From: Paralvinella palmiformis | Lineage: Eukaryota > Annelida > Polychaeta > Terebellida > Alvinellidae | Length of the DNA stretch: 64,000 bases | Direction: 5' to 3' | NCBI GenBank assembly: GCA_025642065.1 | Contig: JAODUP010000055.1 | Coordinates: 922,001 to 986,000, forward strand | Part shown: positions 1 to 12,500 of the stretch, piece by piece | Layout: each line of letters begins with the position of its first letter | How positions within the stretch are numbered: the first letter of the stretch is position 1 | The notes under the pieces: generated by a model | Told to the model about the DNA's origin: nothing | Databases searched by the model: none | The model's input: the letters and a program-made list of their open reading frames with translations, nothing else | Position numbers and translations under genes: made by a program

Positions 1-112
1 TTTACACCCCATCAATGTATTACAAAACAGATAGAAACATAGTATCAACATACCAAATAAGCATATTTACAATGTCTTATGGCGTCACCATGACGTAAAC
101 ATGACGTCATGT
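1..112 (+). repeat. Left terminal inverted repeat
   Basis: Matches the reverse complement of 2720-2831 with scattered mismatches. Both arms contain TGACGTCATG-like palindromic (CRE-like) sequence near the inner edge. Confidence 0.85.
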
Positions 113-2719
113 ATCTCGTGACGACGCCCTGATGCACACTTTACCATCAGATGTCCAGGTCAAATGGAGAAACTGATTTTTTCTAGGGATATTACACCAC
201 AAGTCATTTCATCTTATTATTGCATTCTGTTCATATTGATGTATGATGCGATTTCATGAAGCAATGAATGTCCTTTGCTGATTTCATTGGAGATAAAAAT
301 TAATTCAAGCATTTTTTGTTTGTTTAGCCTTCCATATACTTGAGTGCTGCTTTGTATACATTTATAATTAAAACGAAAAACAGCGATTAAGCCATGATTT
401 CCAATTTATATCAATTCACTTCAAATGACCAGCTGACCAGTAGCAATGTGCATATAATGTGAATATAAGCTACCTGTTAATATCATAGAAACATCAGGTA
501 AGTTCCAAAAGGAAAAACATTACATCATAGTACCGTATAAGTGGGTTCATTATGTCTTATATGGCCCATGGATACTTTTCACATGCTATTAGTACATGGG
601 GTGCTGATTGTTCATTAATCTCTTTCACTTTCTACAGTAATGTTTAATCAACTGGAATCTAATATATCTGGACTCAATATGCGTATAGATAGAGATTACC
701 TTTATTTTAGGGCTAAAGTCAATGTTTCTTTCTTTCTCGCAAACCTAAAATGAGTGCAAGTGACACTGAGACCAAGGGGGATGTTTGTCCCACCTGCAAT
801 TGTTTTTTGATGATGATGACAAGAGAAACATTTCCAAGGTCTTCCAGAAAGGTGCTGATACGATCAATGAATCAAATAGAAAGCGATGTCAGGAGGATGT
901 AGTTGCACGAGCCGGACAAAGGGTACATAAGCTTTGTCGGAATATATAGACAAATACGAAAGACATCAAACGTGCTCGAAACCAAAATCAGGGAACAGGT
1001 TCACCAATAAAAAAAGAGAAGTGCTAGGGTTAGTATGGGTACCTACTGTGGACAAAAGGTTGTTATGGTTAGTCATGGTCATGATGAGCCTACTAGTGAC
1101 ATTCTAATTGATCTTTTCCGTCAGACTGTATTAGGACATTGCGAAAATTGGACAGAAGAGTGGGCATTTACAGTCAAGGACCGAATTGAGTATTTTGGGA
1201 ACGATCTCCATGCTGCAGATTGTATTTATCATGCATAATATAGCACAAACTTTGGACCTAGGTGAGACATTCCTGAGAAATTTATAACAGGACCAACAGC
1301 AAAACGAAAGAGATTGGGTCGACCTAAGAATGAGGACCAACAGCAGGATTTTCTAAAGAATGTGTGAATATCTAGAAAGAAATGACGAAGAGCAGCTGAC
1401 TATATCGGATCTTCTGAGCAAAATGAGAGGTTATTTACTTCAGGATGATTCTGCTCCATATGGGAACCATTACCTCAAGGAAAAACTGAAAGGGCACCAT
1501 GGTGATTGAATATATGTAGCCGAAGGAGACGGCTTTAATGACGTTGTCACAGTGAGAGAAAAAAAACATCCAAAATAATACGTGATTACTTCAAAATCAC
1601 CCAAGGCGGGGATGAGGAAAGTCAGAAGCGTACTATCATCAAAACGGCCGCAAAGTTGATAAATAATGATAGCAAGACCAATGTTCCACCAGTCACTGAT
1701 CAATACCCGCCATCGCAAAGTCTTAAGCTAGGTCCCGCTCTGGACTAACTCCCAATGTCCCTTTGGTCCTGAATTTCATGCTTGTTGGTGTGGACAAATA
1801 TGAAAAAGCTGCGTCCATCGGTCATTCAATTGTACAGATTGTTAAGCCGATGGGGTTTTGCTCATCTTATGCGGAGGTACAGAGATTTCAAAAGCTGCTG
1901 ATGTGGTTACATCAGATGTGTTAGGAGGACCATTCCCTAATAAGGTGGTATTTGCACCGCTGACAATGTCGATCATAACATTTTAACTATCGATGGAAAA
2001 GGACCCTTTCATGGCATGGGTGTCGGGAAAAAGACATTGCTTCAGAAATTTGTCAAAGGTGACAAAAATATAGAATCATGTGCACTTTGCTTTACTAACC
2101 CTGGCAAAACAAGTGATGCAATAGAACAGAATGGCTACAAAGCGATGGTATTGCTCTTCAGTGGAAAACCAACGGATAACCTAGCCAGTTTGAGGCCTAG
2201 TGTACTAAAAAAGAAGGTTGTTTCTGCAACAAGCTTTGTGACTCAACAAAATTCCATTCTTGGAGATGTTATTACCAAATCATGACATGGTTGGGTAACC
2301 ATACCAATCTAAATGCACCAGACTGGGGTTGGAAATGCGAGAATAACCGTTTCCAGCCAGTAATGTGTGCCAGCTGTGCAGCCCCAGACAGTCTACTGAA
2401 AGTTGTTAATTGCAATTGTTAAACTGCGTGTACCTCAAGACGTTGTACTTATCGAGGATATGGGTTACTCTACACGCCAGCTTGTAGATAATGTCAAGTT
2501 GAATCATGTGAAAACCATTTTAACCCATCACCAGACATGGATTCTGACCTTGATCACACTGATAACTGTGATATATAATTACAATACCGGTACCGTATTC
2601 TCCCATTGCATTGGCATCACACTACGTCAATTTCAATGTAGAAAGATCTGAATAAGGATATTTCACATGTGTATTATTGACAAGTTTGCAAACACAAATT
2701 GATTTAAAATCTAAATTAG

Positions 2720-2831
2720 TTACACATGACATCATGACGTCATATTGACGTTATAGGACATTCTAAATATGCTTATTAGGTATTTTGATATTATGTTTCT
2801 ATATGTTGGTAATACATTTATGGGGTGTAAA
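2720..2831 (-). repeat. Right terminal inverted repeat
   Basis: Reverse complement of the left arm. It ends in GGGGTGTAAA, the mirror of the TTTACACCCC start. Confidence 0.85.
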
Positions 2832-3001
2832 TTGAAGCATAAAACAGTTTTCTGTACATTGAAATTTTGGGAGCCGCCATCTTGAAATTATGTAAATTAA
2901 CCCCTTTCCTGAGGGTTGCAATTTTTTTGGGGTCAAATCATATATTGACCTGACTATTACTGGTTGTTGGCTATATTTGTTAATTTACAGCTCATCACGG
3001 C

Positions 3002-3182
3002 AGCCAATTGATGTTTTACGGCCACTTTTGTGCACTTGGTAGGTTAAATGGCCGAACGACCTCCAAAGGTAATGAAGCGAAGCCAATGACCAAACACCCT
3101 TCAAACATGCCCACGCCGAGATTCGAACTCAGGTGGTATTGACCTGCGCTCCAACGCGCTATCAGTTAGCCCATAGAGGCAC
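3002..3182 (-). mobile_element. tRNA-derived SINE, family 1 (minus)
   Basis: Read on the minus strand it has a tRNA-like head with a B-box (GTTCGAATC type), then a body reading roughly TCTGAAGGGTG-TTTCATC-CATTACCTTTGGAGGTC, ending in GGCCGTAAAACATCAAT. The same unit recurs at least ten times in this window on both strands. Confidence 0.8.
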
Positions 3183-3330
3183 CCTTTCGGTGGAGAGAAC
3201 CTTGCCAGTTGCCTGCTTGGATGAAAAATTCCTCCTACCATAGTACCATGGCCGGGATTCGAACCTGCGACCTTCCGCACAGCATGACCATAACCTGATA
3301 GCCATAGGCAAATAGTCCCACACTTCACAC
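3183..3330 (-). mobile_element. tRNA-like SINE head, family 3
   Basis: On the minus strand this holds a tRNA-like segment with GCAGGTTCGAATCCCGGCC (B-box) directly abutting the family 1 SINE. No second copy was seen, so the family assignment is loose. Confidence 0.45.
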
Positions 3331-3454
3331 ATACGTCAACTTAATTATATTAGGGTTGTCGTACGTCGGATATTCATTTCTCATAAAATAACTGAGAGAT
3401 CACATCTGAATGAGAAGATCATTTCGATACTTGGACAAGCGGCCATGTTGGAGT

Positions 3455-3930
3455 AAAGCTGTACAAATCACTGATCAGAGGCCACTTGGAATATACCAAC
3501 ACTGTTTGGTGCCAAACAATCGGATATTGACCATTTTAAACGAGTCCAATGTAGAGCGACAACATTATATGCTCAACTGAAAGAACTTCCTAACTCAGAA
3601 CGACTGAAGCGAATAAAACTGCCAAGTCTAGTGTACCGAAGAGCAAGGGAAGATATGATAATAAAACTATGATTTTAAATGGCCTGATAGACCTTATAGG
3701 AGGATCTCCATTGCAATTAGTAGAAGGCAGTACACGCAGGCATAGTCTGAAGCTGAAGAAATATCACTATTGGACTGCATTAATGCTAGAAACTTTCAGT
3801 TAACGAATGGTCGACAGCTAGAATGCCCTATCAGAGGATATAGTCAGAGCTCCTTCCTTACAATACCCTCAAGAATAGCCTAGACAGAGATTGGTCAAAC
3901 CACCCCAGCTTGTATCATTACAGAGACTAA
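3455..3930 (+). mobile_element. Non-LTR retrotransposon fragment (RT C-terminal tail)
   Basis: Translated pieces read like the conserved end of CR1/L2-group LINE ORF2: a R-G-H-L-E-Y-x-N-x-V-W motif near 3480, a Q-C/R-A-T type motif near 3550, and Y-R-R-A-R-x-D-M-I near 3640. There are many stops and frameshifts, so it is a 5'-truncated dead copy. Confidence 0.6.
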
Positions 3931-4058
3931 AATATAACTGAACCTATATCCTAAGCTAATGCACAATTACTTAACTATAGTTATAAAGTGGGCTATAAAG
4001 GCATATATCCTATAAGAGCCCGTAAAGCATTCAAGTGATAAAGAAAATATATTACATA

Positions 4059-4136
<78 letters not shown>
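4059..4136. repeat. (TA)n microsatellite
   Basis: Uninterrupted TA dinucleotides. It is followed by a 'TATAAGCAGAT' motif that also follows the (TA)n tract at 34050-34095, so the tract probably belongs to a dispersed repeat. Confidence 0.95.
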
Positions 4137-4138
<2 letters not shown>

Positions 4139-4189
4139 GTATGTTTATAAGCAGATAATAAGCTGGTTGAGGAAATGGAACATTTTGTG

Positions 4190-6140
4190 TATTTGTGTGC
4201 ACTCTTAGTGGTTCGTTGTGCACTGGCTGTGTTTGCATGTGGCGATGGTGTACTCGTACTACTGGGGTAATGGTGTGTGACTGTTCCACTGTGACCATTA
4301 TTCGCTGTCTGCTCCTTCTGTACTCACAAGCAAGATCTCCCGATCTCACTCTATCAGATCTTGGTGATACATGTGGTCTTATATATTCCGCTGGTCTTCC
4401 AACCTTTAGTTGTGTGTAAACGTATAGCATCGCCTGGCTTTACTTCCGGCAATGGCCTGGTTGTTACGACTCTCCTCCAGTCGTGTTTGTACTGTTTCTG
4501 GTGGATTTTGGTGTTGTTTTAGCAGTTCCCGTTGCTCTAGGTAACAATGATCTAGTCCTTCTGCCCATCAGTCTTTGTGGAGGTGATCCCAGTCCATCTC
4601 TTGGTACGTTTCTCAGTTCTAGCATTTGCTAGATACATTTCTTCTCCATCTCGCAGACACTTCTTTATCATTTGCTTCATGCGTTGCACTGCTCTCTCTG
4701 CTAAACCATTGGATTGTAGTTATTCAGGTGAAGATGTTGTGTGTTCAAACTTGTATGTTGTAACAAATTGACAACATTCATCACAACTGAATTGTGATCC
4801 ATTGTCTATCATTAAGGATTCCATATCGTGCTATATTTGCTTTCATGGTCTTGATCACTCCTCAAACGTTTGTGGTATGCACAGTCTTTCACCTCTATAC
4901 ACTACATCCTCATAAGTGCGTAATTCATCCCGATCATCCCAATATGCAGCAATTTCCGGTTCAATTGACATTCTGTGTTCTGGCCATCCTTCTATAATCA
5001 TCTTTTTGACCAATTTAAGTTCTTGATCCTGATTCGTTGCTTCTGCTGGTCTATTGTGATAGGTATAGTTGTTAGTGTATCTAGTCGTCATACCATCAAA
5101 TCTTCCTCAATTCCATCCGGATCATTAACGTATAGTTGTGGTAGACGACTCAAACAATCTGCTAATCCTATTTCCGTTCCTTTCTGGTGCTGCAACTGTT
5201 CCTGTATCTTGAATAATTGCTGCTCCAAACTCGTTTCTTGATGCATCCACACTCAATGATAATGGTTTGTGTACATCAAAATATCTTACTAATGGTGTAG
5301 ATGTTAATGTTTGTTTGATTTTCTGAAATGCTTCACTCGGTGCTTTGGTCCCATTCCAATCACGCTGGCTTTTCAATCTTCTCCACGGCTCACTCATGTC
5401 GCTGAGGTGTGGAATAAATTTGGATACCTATGATATCATTTCAAGGACACTGGTCAATTCACCTATGTGTCGTGGTTCTTTCATGTTGATTATTGCTTTC
5501 ACACGATCTGGACATGGTTTCACTCCATCCCGTGTTAGAATGTGTCCTAGTTTCACTTATTTGGGTCTTCTTTGCATTTAGCTTCCCGAGCTCTATCCCG
5601 GACTTTTATCAGTCTTTCGTTATGTTCCTCCTGTATGCTGCCGTGTACTAGTATGTCGTCCATAGCGATTTCGACACCTTCTATTCCTTCAAATGTCTCA
5701 TACGTGGCACGTTGGAACGTCTCCGGGGCACTACTGATACCCATAGGCATTCTCAGATGTCTGTATCTTCCAAACGGGGTATTGATAGTTGTACATTTAG
5801 AGCTTTCCTCTGTCGGCCTGATCTGGTGGAATCCCATTCTAGCATCCAATACGCTGTAGTATTGACTTCCACTTAGTCTTGTAATGACATAATCCAGCGA
5901 ATTTGATGGAAAATGTTCACGTTTAATGGCTTGGTTGAAATGAAATGGGTCGATGTATATACGAACACGCCCTGTTGGTTTCCTTATACAAACCAGAGGA
6001 TTGGTCCACTCCGTTGGCCCCCGTAACCCTGGCTGTTATGCCCGTGATCTACTGATTTAGTTGCTCTCTCATATGCTGCCGGTACTGGTCTTGGTGGGTT
6101 AACTACTGGAACCACGAGATTCGTCCAACTTGATGTGGTA
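4190..6140 (-). mobile_element. Ty3/gypsy-like LTR retrotransposon pol fragment
   Basis: Minus-strand reading frames follow retrotransposon pol order. Reverse transcriptase is at about 6120-5550 (MDARMGFHQI, TPFGRYRHLRMPMG, and an MDD-type catalytic motif AMDDILVHG). An RNase H-like segment is at 5397-5125 (LSVDASRNEFGAAI). Integrase remnants lie at about 5090-4400 (including QSNGLAERAVQRMK-like sequence around 4700). Stops and frameshifts separate the blocks. No LTRs, gag or protease were recognised, so this is an internal, inactive piece. Confidence 0.8.
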
Positions 6141-6235
6141 ATAACCAGGAATACATCCTATTGTGTCATTAAACGCATGTTTGTATCTAACTAGTATGTT
6201 TTCACCGTTTCATCCATTGACATGATCTATTCTAG

Positions 6236-6345
6236 CTATCAATCCAAACTCTAATGAGGGATATTTATTACACTTCGTCTCATTACCTAACATGGCCGCT
6301 CAGCCCATTTAACCTACCGTATTAGGATTTTCTACAACCTGAAAT
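6236..6345 (+). mobile_element. SINE family 1-related fragment
   Basis: Contains 'CATTACCTAACATGGCCGCTCAGCCCATTTAACCTACCGT', a diverged version of the SINE body. Near-identical variants occur at 6440-6575 and 34250-34372. Confidence 0.6.
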
Positions 6346-6364
6346 TCAAGTGTTATTATTAGGT

Positions 6365-6370
6365 TGTTGC

Positions 6371-6408
<38 letters not shown>
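6365..6408. repeat. (ATT)n microsatellite
   Basis: Trinucleotide tract between two copies of the variant SINE sequence. Confidence 0.9.
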
Positions 6409-6409
<1 letters not shown>

Positions 6410-6439
6410 AGATTATCTATAGATTATCAGCTCGGTTAA

Positions 6440-6575
6440 TCACCAAGCTCTAATGGGGGATATTTATTACACTTCGTCTCATTACCTAACATGGCCGCTC
6501 AGATCATTTGACCTACCGTATTGTGTGCACGAAGGTGGCTTCAAAACAGCAACATTCAACATTTCATTTAAACTC
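6440..6575 (+). mobile_element. SINE family 1-related fragment (second variant copy)
   Basis: Repeats the 'CTCTAATGGGGGATATTTATTACACTTCGTCTC...' unit of 6236-6345, then 'GTGTGCACGAAGGTGGCTTCAAAACAGCAACATT', which resembles the SINE 3' end. Confidence 0.6.
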
Positions 6576-6769
6576 ACGCCTATTGCGTCTACTATTAGTA
6601 ATAGGCTCAGGTCTATAATGGTAACCACGTTCTGGAGTCGGCAAATATATAATATAAAACAAAGAATAATTGCAGTTAAATTGGTTCGGCGGATCAGAAC
6701 TGATCCAGGCGAAGTTCGGAAAGATTTTCCGTGTTAGATGCTGTTATTATTTGTTGCAGAAGAACATTC

Positions 6770-6870
6770 CAGCTAGTAAAGACTCGGAGACGTCTAAACG
6801 CCTTTAAAACAAGGTTAGATACAGCCTGGAGTCGGTGGAAATATAGCTAACAACCTGTAAACGAACTTTT
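6770..6870 (+). mobile_element. LINE 3' end remnant
   Basis: A short translated motif similar to N-x-F-K-T-R-L-D-x-x-W near 6800-6850 is typical of the very C-terminus of CR1/L2-type ORF2. Confidence 0.4.
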
Positions 6871-7154
6871 TTTCGTCATTACGACAGTGCGACTCTAAGT
6901 AGGTCACTATCCGCTATCAGGTCATAAGCCTAAACGATATGCAGATGGGGATAAGTGTAAGTACGAGAATGAACCGGCTTTGCCTCCGTTTGGGTTTTGG
7001 TCTTACTTTTAATAACCTTTTACTGTTAATTAATTCTTGTCATTCCTTTTCTTCTTGTATCTGTTTGTGTCGCATCTTAATCATCTTTTCTACACAACTA
7101 AGTCCTAGCTCAATCCTTATCTTCCCTTACGTCTCCTCTCAAACTCCAGTATTT

Positions 7155-7292
7155 AAGTGGTCTAACTGGTAGCGCTTTGGATCACAGAACCTTAGCGTGG
7201 GAATATCTGAAGGGTGTTTCATCTTTGAGGTTGCTCGGCCCGTTTGGCCTATCGTGTGCACAAAAGTGGCCATAAAACATCAATCATCTTCA
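7155..7292 (+). mobile_element. tRNA-derived SINE, family 1
   Basis: A-box-like 'CTAACTGGTAGCGC', then ATCTGAAGGGTGTTTCATC, then GGCCATAAAACATCAATCATC at the 3' end. The central part is deleted relative to other copies. Confidence 0.7.
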
Positions 7293-7584
7293 GCGTCGGG
7301 ATGAACAGAACTTATTTCAGAGACACAGCACTGGACATTTTCAATCGTTATCTTATTTCCCCTCAGAGCAGTAATCATACCATCTAAAATTAAAATGGGA
7401 CAGCTATCTAAAGGCGTCACTATCCTTGTATTAAAGGAAGTTTCACAGGCTTTGCTTCTTTTCCGTATATCTGATGTGATATGATAATGATCTGATAATC
7501 GCCAATATGTTGTTCGTCTTGTTGATAAAACTCGTCAAAGCTCCTCAAAACTCACTGTAGTCTTATCGGGCGTTTATAGGAAAG

Positions 7585-7775
7585 GAGATATGACCCAAGT
7601 ATATAAGCTACTCCATGCCAAAAAGACGTTCCTGAGAAATCATTACTCAAACTAGCCAGTGATTGGATCACTAGAGGTCACAGTCTAAAGCTGGAGAAGC
7701 CAAGGCACAGGACAACATTCAGACATCACTCCTTTAGTTTAAAGACCCATTAAAGATTGGAACCGACCCCCGACC
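7585..7775 (+). mobile_element. LINE fragment (RT C-terminal tail)
   Basis: Conceptual translation contains a D-M-T-Q-V-Y-K-L-L-H motif followed by a run matching RGHSLKLEK-type and IKDWN-type blocks of CR1/L2 ORF2 ends. It is interrupted by stops. Confidence 0.55.
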
Positions 7776-8064
7776 CCCCGAATGAATTGTAATTGCACCA
7801 TGTCCCGGATAAATTCTGACCAGTTGCAATATCTGTCAGGCAGTTTGTGTGCAGGAGGAAATAAATTGAAATCAGTTCCAAATAGATTGATAAAACTAAT
7901 TAATTTTGAATATTATAAATAATATGATATGTATGTGCCACTATATATAGTATATTACAACAAGAATACAGTAATGAATATAAAACAATTTAATAACAAC
8001 ACGATATCAAACTATTCAATATGTACAATAAATGTGATTCATTCACACAGATTAAACACATCTC

Positions 8065-8065
<1 letters not shown>

Positions 8066-8120
<55 letters not shown>
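8066..8120. repeat. (TA)n microsatellite
   Basis: Uninterrupted TA dinucleotides. Confidence 0.95.
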
Positions 8121-8122
<2 letters not shown>

Positions 8123-8519
8123 CAGTCATCAGCATATATGTGGTCGTAGATATAAGCTGACTATTATTATTCAATAGTAGATCTTGTCAAAGTGTCTGAA
8201 GAGGTTGAACTGTCCTTTTAAGCGGCGGCTAGGTGTTATGCCTTAGGCTTACGGATGAAAAGGTTGTCATCTGTTACTCACAGATCGATGTATAGCAACA
8301 CTTCCAAGCCTCCAAATCTTGTAGAATTCTGTTAATACTTTTAGCGTGTCCTTAATGGTTCACTTTCCTTGCTTATAGTAAAACTCTAGCTACCCAGTCT
8401 TTTTTGTTTTGTTTAAAGCGATGCTCTTCCTTATATAGACAATTTATAGTTAAACAGCCGAAACAAATACACCGTTGTACAAAATAATAGGTTACGCTAA
8501 AATATACCGTTGTACAAAA

Positions 8520-8610
8520 TAATACAGTATGCCACAATCAACTCTAAACGTATTTAAAAACAGTCTGGATCGACACTTGGCCGTAATACTGTATGACGAC
8601 TGAGACCGGA
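8520..8610 (+). mobile_element. LINE 3' end remnant
   Basis: Encodes an STLNVFKNSLDRHL motif, the hallmark C-terminal block of CR1/L2-like ORF2, without upstream RT sequence. Confidence 0.45.
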
Positions 8611-8789
8611 TATTCGCTAAAATAGCCTAAATTAAGGAAAATAGTGCAGGAGGGCTGTAAAGGAAATATATTTCCTACAAGCGCCCGATAAGGATACCTT
8701 GATACCTTATATACGGAATTAAAAGGCAATGCCTGTTATGGTATTCCGGTCCTTCTCGGTTGTATTTCTGGAATGCATATATCTCATTA

Positions 8790-9150
8790 TATTATGGCAA
8801 TATATAATATAGCGCCCCCCTTTCCAATTTGTTTTCCAAATTTGAATTGAAGCTGTTCAGACTAGCACAAGATATCACATGTTCAAGCAGGTAGTTCCAG
8901 TCATGAACTGTTCTTTGGCTAAAGACATTTCTCCTCAAATCAAGCCTGCGTCGACCCTTGAACACCTTTTGACTGTGGCCTTTGGTGTTGTTGTTAGGTG
9001 GGAATATAAAGAAGTTATGGGGATCTAGCCTGTCCATACCATTCATAATCTTAAATACATTGATCCTATCCCCTCCTCGCCTTCTAAAATCCAAAGATGG
9101 CAGCTTTACGTATTTAAGCCGATCCTCGTATGGGAGATGGATAATGCTCG
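8790..9150 (-). mobile_element. LINE fragment (ORF2 C-terminal 100+ residues, minus)
   Basis: A 100-codon open frame (9094-8792) plus its upstream extension reads LPYEDRLK, then FKIMNGMDRLDP, NNNTKGHSQK, then VHDWNYLLEHV and LNSFNSNLEN. This is the conserved tail of CR1/L2-group non-LTR ORF2. It is the best-preserved LINE tail in the left part of the window. No RT catalytic core is present. Confidence 0.7.
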
Positions 9151-9547
9151 GGATCAGTGAGTTACAGTGTTGTGCTTAATTCAGGCACTGTTTAGGATAT
9201 ATAGCTTTCTAGCTGAACTAGCGAATATCAGGTCTCAGTGATGTTGCTAATAACATGATTCTGAAACTTTCTGTAGTCTATGGAACAGCACGTTCTTGAA
9301 TTAAAACAGAGTTTCTCCGAAGCTAAAATATTCCAACCAAAAGAAGAAACTTCACATATTTAACTGCGCGGCGTATAACCCAATTCACATTTTAAGTTGA
9401 TTTTAAATATCGAACGGTTTATATTGCGGGATTATTTAAATGAATTTCAAAACACTTGAAATAGATCTAGCGAATCAACCTCGACAATAGCCTTTTGTTG
9501 TTTTGTTTTCTAAACGCGAAATTTCTTCAGTCTTCAACTATCCGAAG

Positions 9548-9554
9548 ATGTCTG
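9548..9554 (+). CDS. Tentative first coding exon of the RhoGAP array gene
   Basis: ATGTCTG followed by GTTAGT at 9555. The 7-nt coding stub ends in phase 1, exactly the phase needed by the exon at 11469 (ATG TCT G|AA TGC). It sits in an exon-like stretch after TTTCTTCAG. No other upstream exon in phase was recognised. This is the weakest part of the gene model; transcription may start elsewhere or outside the window. Confidence 0.3.
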
Positions 9555-12500
9555 GTTAGTATTATACTGATCAAAACAGATAGTGTGTCTTCATAAAATA
9601 TAATATACGTAATTATTGTTAAAATGGCTTACAAACACATCGGCGATGTATTTTCTCATTTTTGTTTTCTCTTGAAAATATCGATCTTATGCGATAATCA
9701 CAATACTATCAGTTTCTTCAATAAACGTTAAAATGATTAATGAAACTGTTTATATTTTGTGTATGTATATATACATACTGTGTGTGTGTGTGTGTGTGTG
9801 TGTGATCTTAATATTATTGTCAAATCTTTCTAATCTTTCGTAGCAAATCATTTGGACTCGGTAATGTTAATTCCTGGAATAGTCTCCCTGATCATGTAGT
9901 TACAATACCGAATATGAACACCAAAGATTGTTGCTAACGCGATGTATTTAGAAAGCAATCGTAATTTTGGTTCGATTCTATGGTGAAAGATTAAAATAGA
10001 AGAATACAGTAGAAGAAACGAGATAAACTTCCATAAAATATGGTACGGCAATTGATCTGTTGACCATGGAAATGTATAATTGACATTCTGTTGACCATGG
10101 AAATGTATAATTGACATTCAGTTGACCATGGAAATGTATAATTGACATTCTGTTGACCATGGAAATGTATAATTGACATTCTGTTGACCATGGAAATGTA
10201 TAATTGACATTCTGTTGACCATGGAAATGTATAATTGACATTCTGTTGACCATGGAAATGTATAATTGACATTCTGTTGACCATGGAAATGTATAATTGA
10301 CATTCTGTTGACCATGGAAATGTATAATTGACATTCTGTTGACCATGGAAATGTATAATTGACATTCTGTTGACCATGGAAATGTATAATTGACCTTCTG
10401 TTGACCATATAAATATTTAATTGGCCTCCTTTCGAATTCATTATTGCAATAACTGCCGGGTTGTTATAGTATATAAATTGATCAAAGTTGCCAGAACGTC
10501 ATATTTCATTCAATAATTATTACTCGCTTGAACTGAATTGAAGAGCTCGCGGTGATACGATTGAAGCATAGAAACATTTCAAGGGTAAATACTCAGTTGA
10601 TACCCCTTACATCAAGCTGGAAGACACGGGTAGCAGAGGTCATGAGTTCGAGTTAAAGGAGAGGGCAGCTAAGGTTGTACGTCTCAACTTCTCGCCCTTC
10701 CGAATAAACAACACATGGACCAGGCTTCCCCTTCACAGGTCGAGTACGCGCCCAGCATCGACAGCTTTAAGGCCAGACTGGACAAACACTGGACTCGGCA
10801 TCGGCATATAGCCAAGATACGGTACACAATAAGTTAATTTTACGGGCTCATTATTTGAACGGCCCAAACTAGAAACAGGCCGTTAAGTCCGCCAAAGTAA
10901 AAGATGACAAGGTAAGATAAGATAAGATAAGATACCGTAGGTCCCGGCCATTAAGCCGACCCGCCCATTAAGCCGAGGACGGTTTTAGGCCTAAAATATC
11001 ATGATTTATGGTGTTACTGTCCAATAAGCCGACCTAAAAATCTGAACTTTTCCCTTGTAGTATTTCCAGCCCAGGTGACGTTTTGATTTTCATTATAAAG
11101 CCATGTATAATTATCATCAACTTGTCTCACTTCTATTTTCACTCCATGACCGCATGAGTTTAAATCAAAATGACGATTGATGTACGTTTGCGTCTAGATC
11201 TAGACTAGGTCACTAGGTCACTAGGTCACTAGCGTCTAAACGGCTGCTAACACACTGAACAATTTTCTCTCGATGACTGACTGGATTTTTTGACGCCGAA
11301 ATAGCACCGGCCATTAAGCCAACCCTCCCCCCCCCAAATAAGGGTCAAACTGTTGACACCAAAGCCCCGGCTTAATGACCCGGTGACCTACAGATAAGAA
11401 GAAGATTATCGGGATTATTGCTGTTAATATCCTTTATAATTATTTGTAAATCATTTCCTTCTCTTCAGAATGCAGTTTACTGGAAATTAAACTTATAACA
11501 AAATGTATAATAGAAATAGAAGCTCGTGGTAAGTATACATTTGTGTAGATATACACTGTGCTTCAGACATTATGATGACGACGACGACGATGATGATGAT
11601 GATGATGATGATGATGGCCTGCAAGTCAGTCAAATTATACAAACATATACTCGCTTTATTGAGTATAAGTTTATGTCGTACAATTCTAGATTCAGTTTGA
11701 AATAAATACATCGAATCGAATTGAGCTATTTATTGATAGCTCCGAATACTTCTTACTAAAGATCTAATATTTCGCATCACAGGATTAACGGAACCTTTCA
11801 TATACAAGACTGAAGGCGACAGTGAAAAGGCGAAAGAACTCGCCTACCATGTTAGACTAGGTAAGCCGTCTTGGTGGAGAATTGGTATCTGATCCACTTT
11901 AAAGATCAGTACATCAGCACCGGGAAGCCCCATGTACTGAATCGAACGCGCCATTAGTTCGACGGCACCGCTGCTTATCTAATATAACGTGAACACGAAA
12001 CTGGATTCGACTTATGATTTCTGAATAAAGCTACCCGCGTTTGTCTTAACACTGATAAACACAACTGTCATAATGCCATCTCAATGAGAAACCATAGAAA
12101 AGGAACTGAAGAAAACTAACATTATCCGATACTTCACGATGCTTCAAGATCGGGAATGATAAACTATCGTAAAAACATAAGAATTTGGAGTGAGTGAGTG
12201 AGTGAGTGTTTGAGTCAGTCAGAGTCAGTGAGTGAGTGCAGTCAGTCAGTCGGTCAGTCAGTCAGCCAGTCATTGAACGTCCTTTTGTTTACCATCGGCG
12301 AGCAATATTTTGACTTGCTGTTGTAATAATTAAACATTAGCCATTCATTTTAAATCACTTTCGACTATAGCCGTAAGCGTTTATTGAACAAAATGAAATA
12401 CGAAAACAAGTCATAGATTTAATTAGAGGTTTAATTATGTAGTATAAAATGTAGTTCATTTAATTAATCACAAGTATTGAATTATGACTTAATTAATCAT

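Larger units (their letters stand above)
1..2831 (+). mobile_element. Degenerate DNA transposon with ~110-bp terminal inverted repeats
   Basis: The first ~110 bases (starting TTTACACCCC) reappear as an imperfect reverse complement at about 2720-2831 (ending GGGGTGTAAA), so this is a TIR element of ~2.8 kb. The copy begins at base 1, so the left flank and target-site duplication cannot be seen. Inside are plus-strand reading-frame pieces (about 1035-1238, 1963-2285, 2290-2510) interrupted by stops and frameshifts. One piece carries a motif reading DGKGPFHGMGVGKK; another is followed by a cysteine-rich tail with repeated C-x2-C and C-N-C spacing at about 2335-2510. I recall similar Cys-rich uncharacterised proteins from invertebrate genomes but cannot name the superfamily. 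The copy is dead. Confidence 0.8.

Noticed and set aside
3993..4430. 145-codon minus-strand open frame
   Set aside because: The central part is (TA)n read as Ile-Tyr repeats; the ends come from retrotransposon remnants.
9991..10441. Minus-strand open frames of 107-128 codons with repeated [14 protein letters not shown]
   Set aside because: They are the 31-bp minisatellite read in three frames; the period is not a multiple of three and there is no codon-like constraint.
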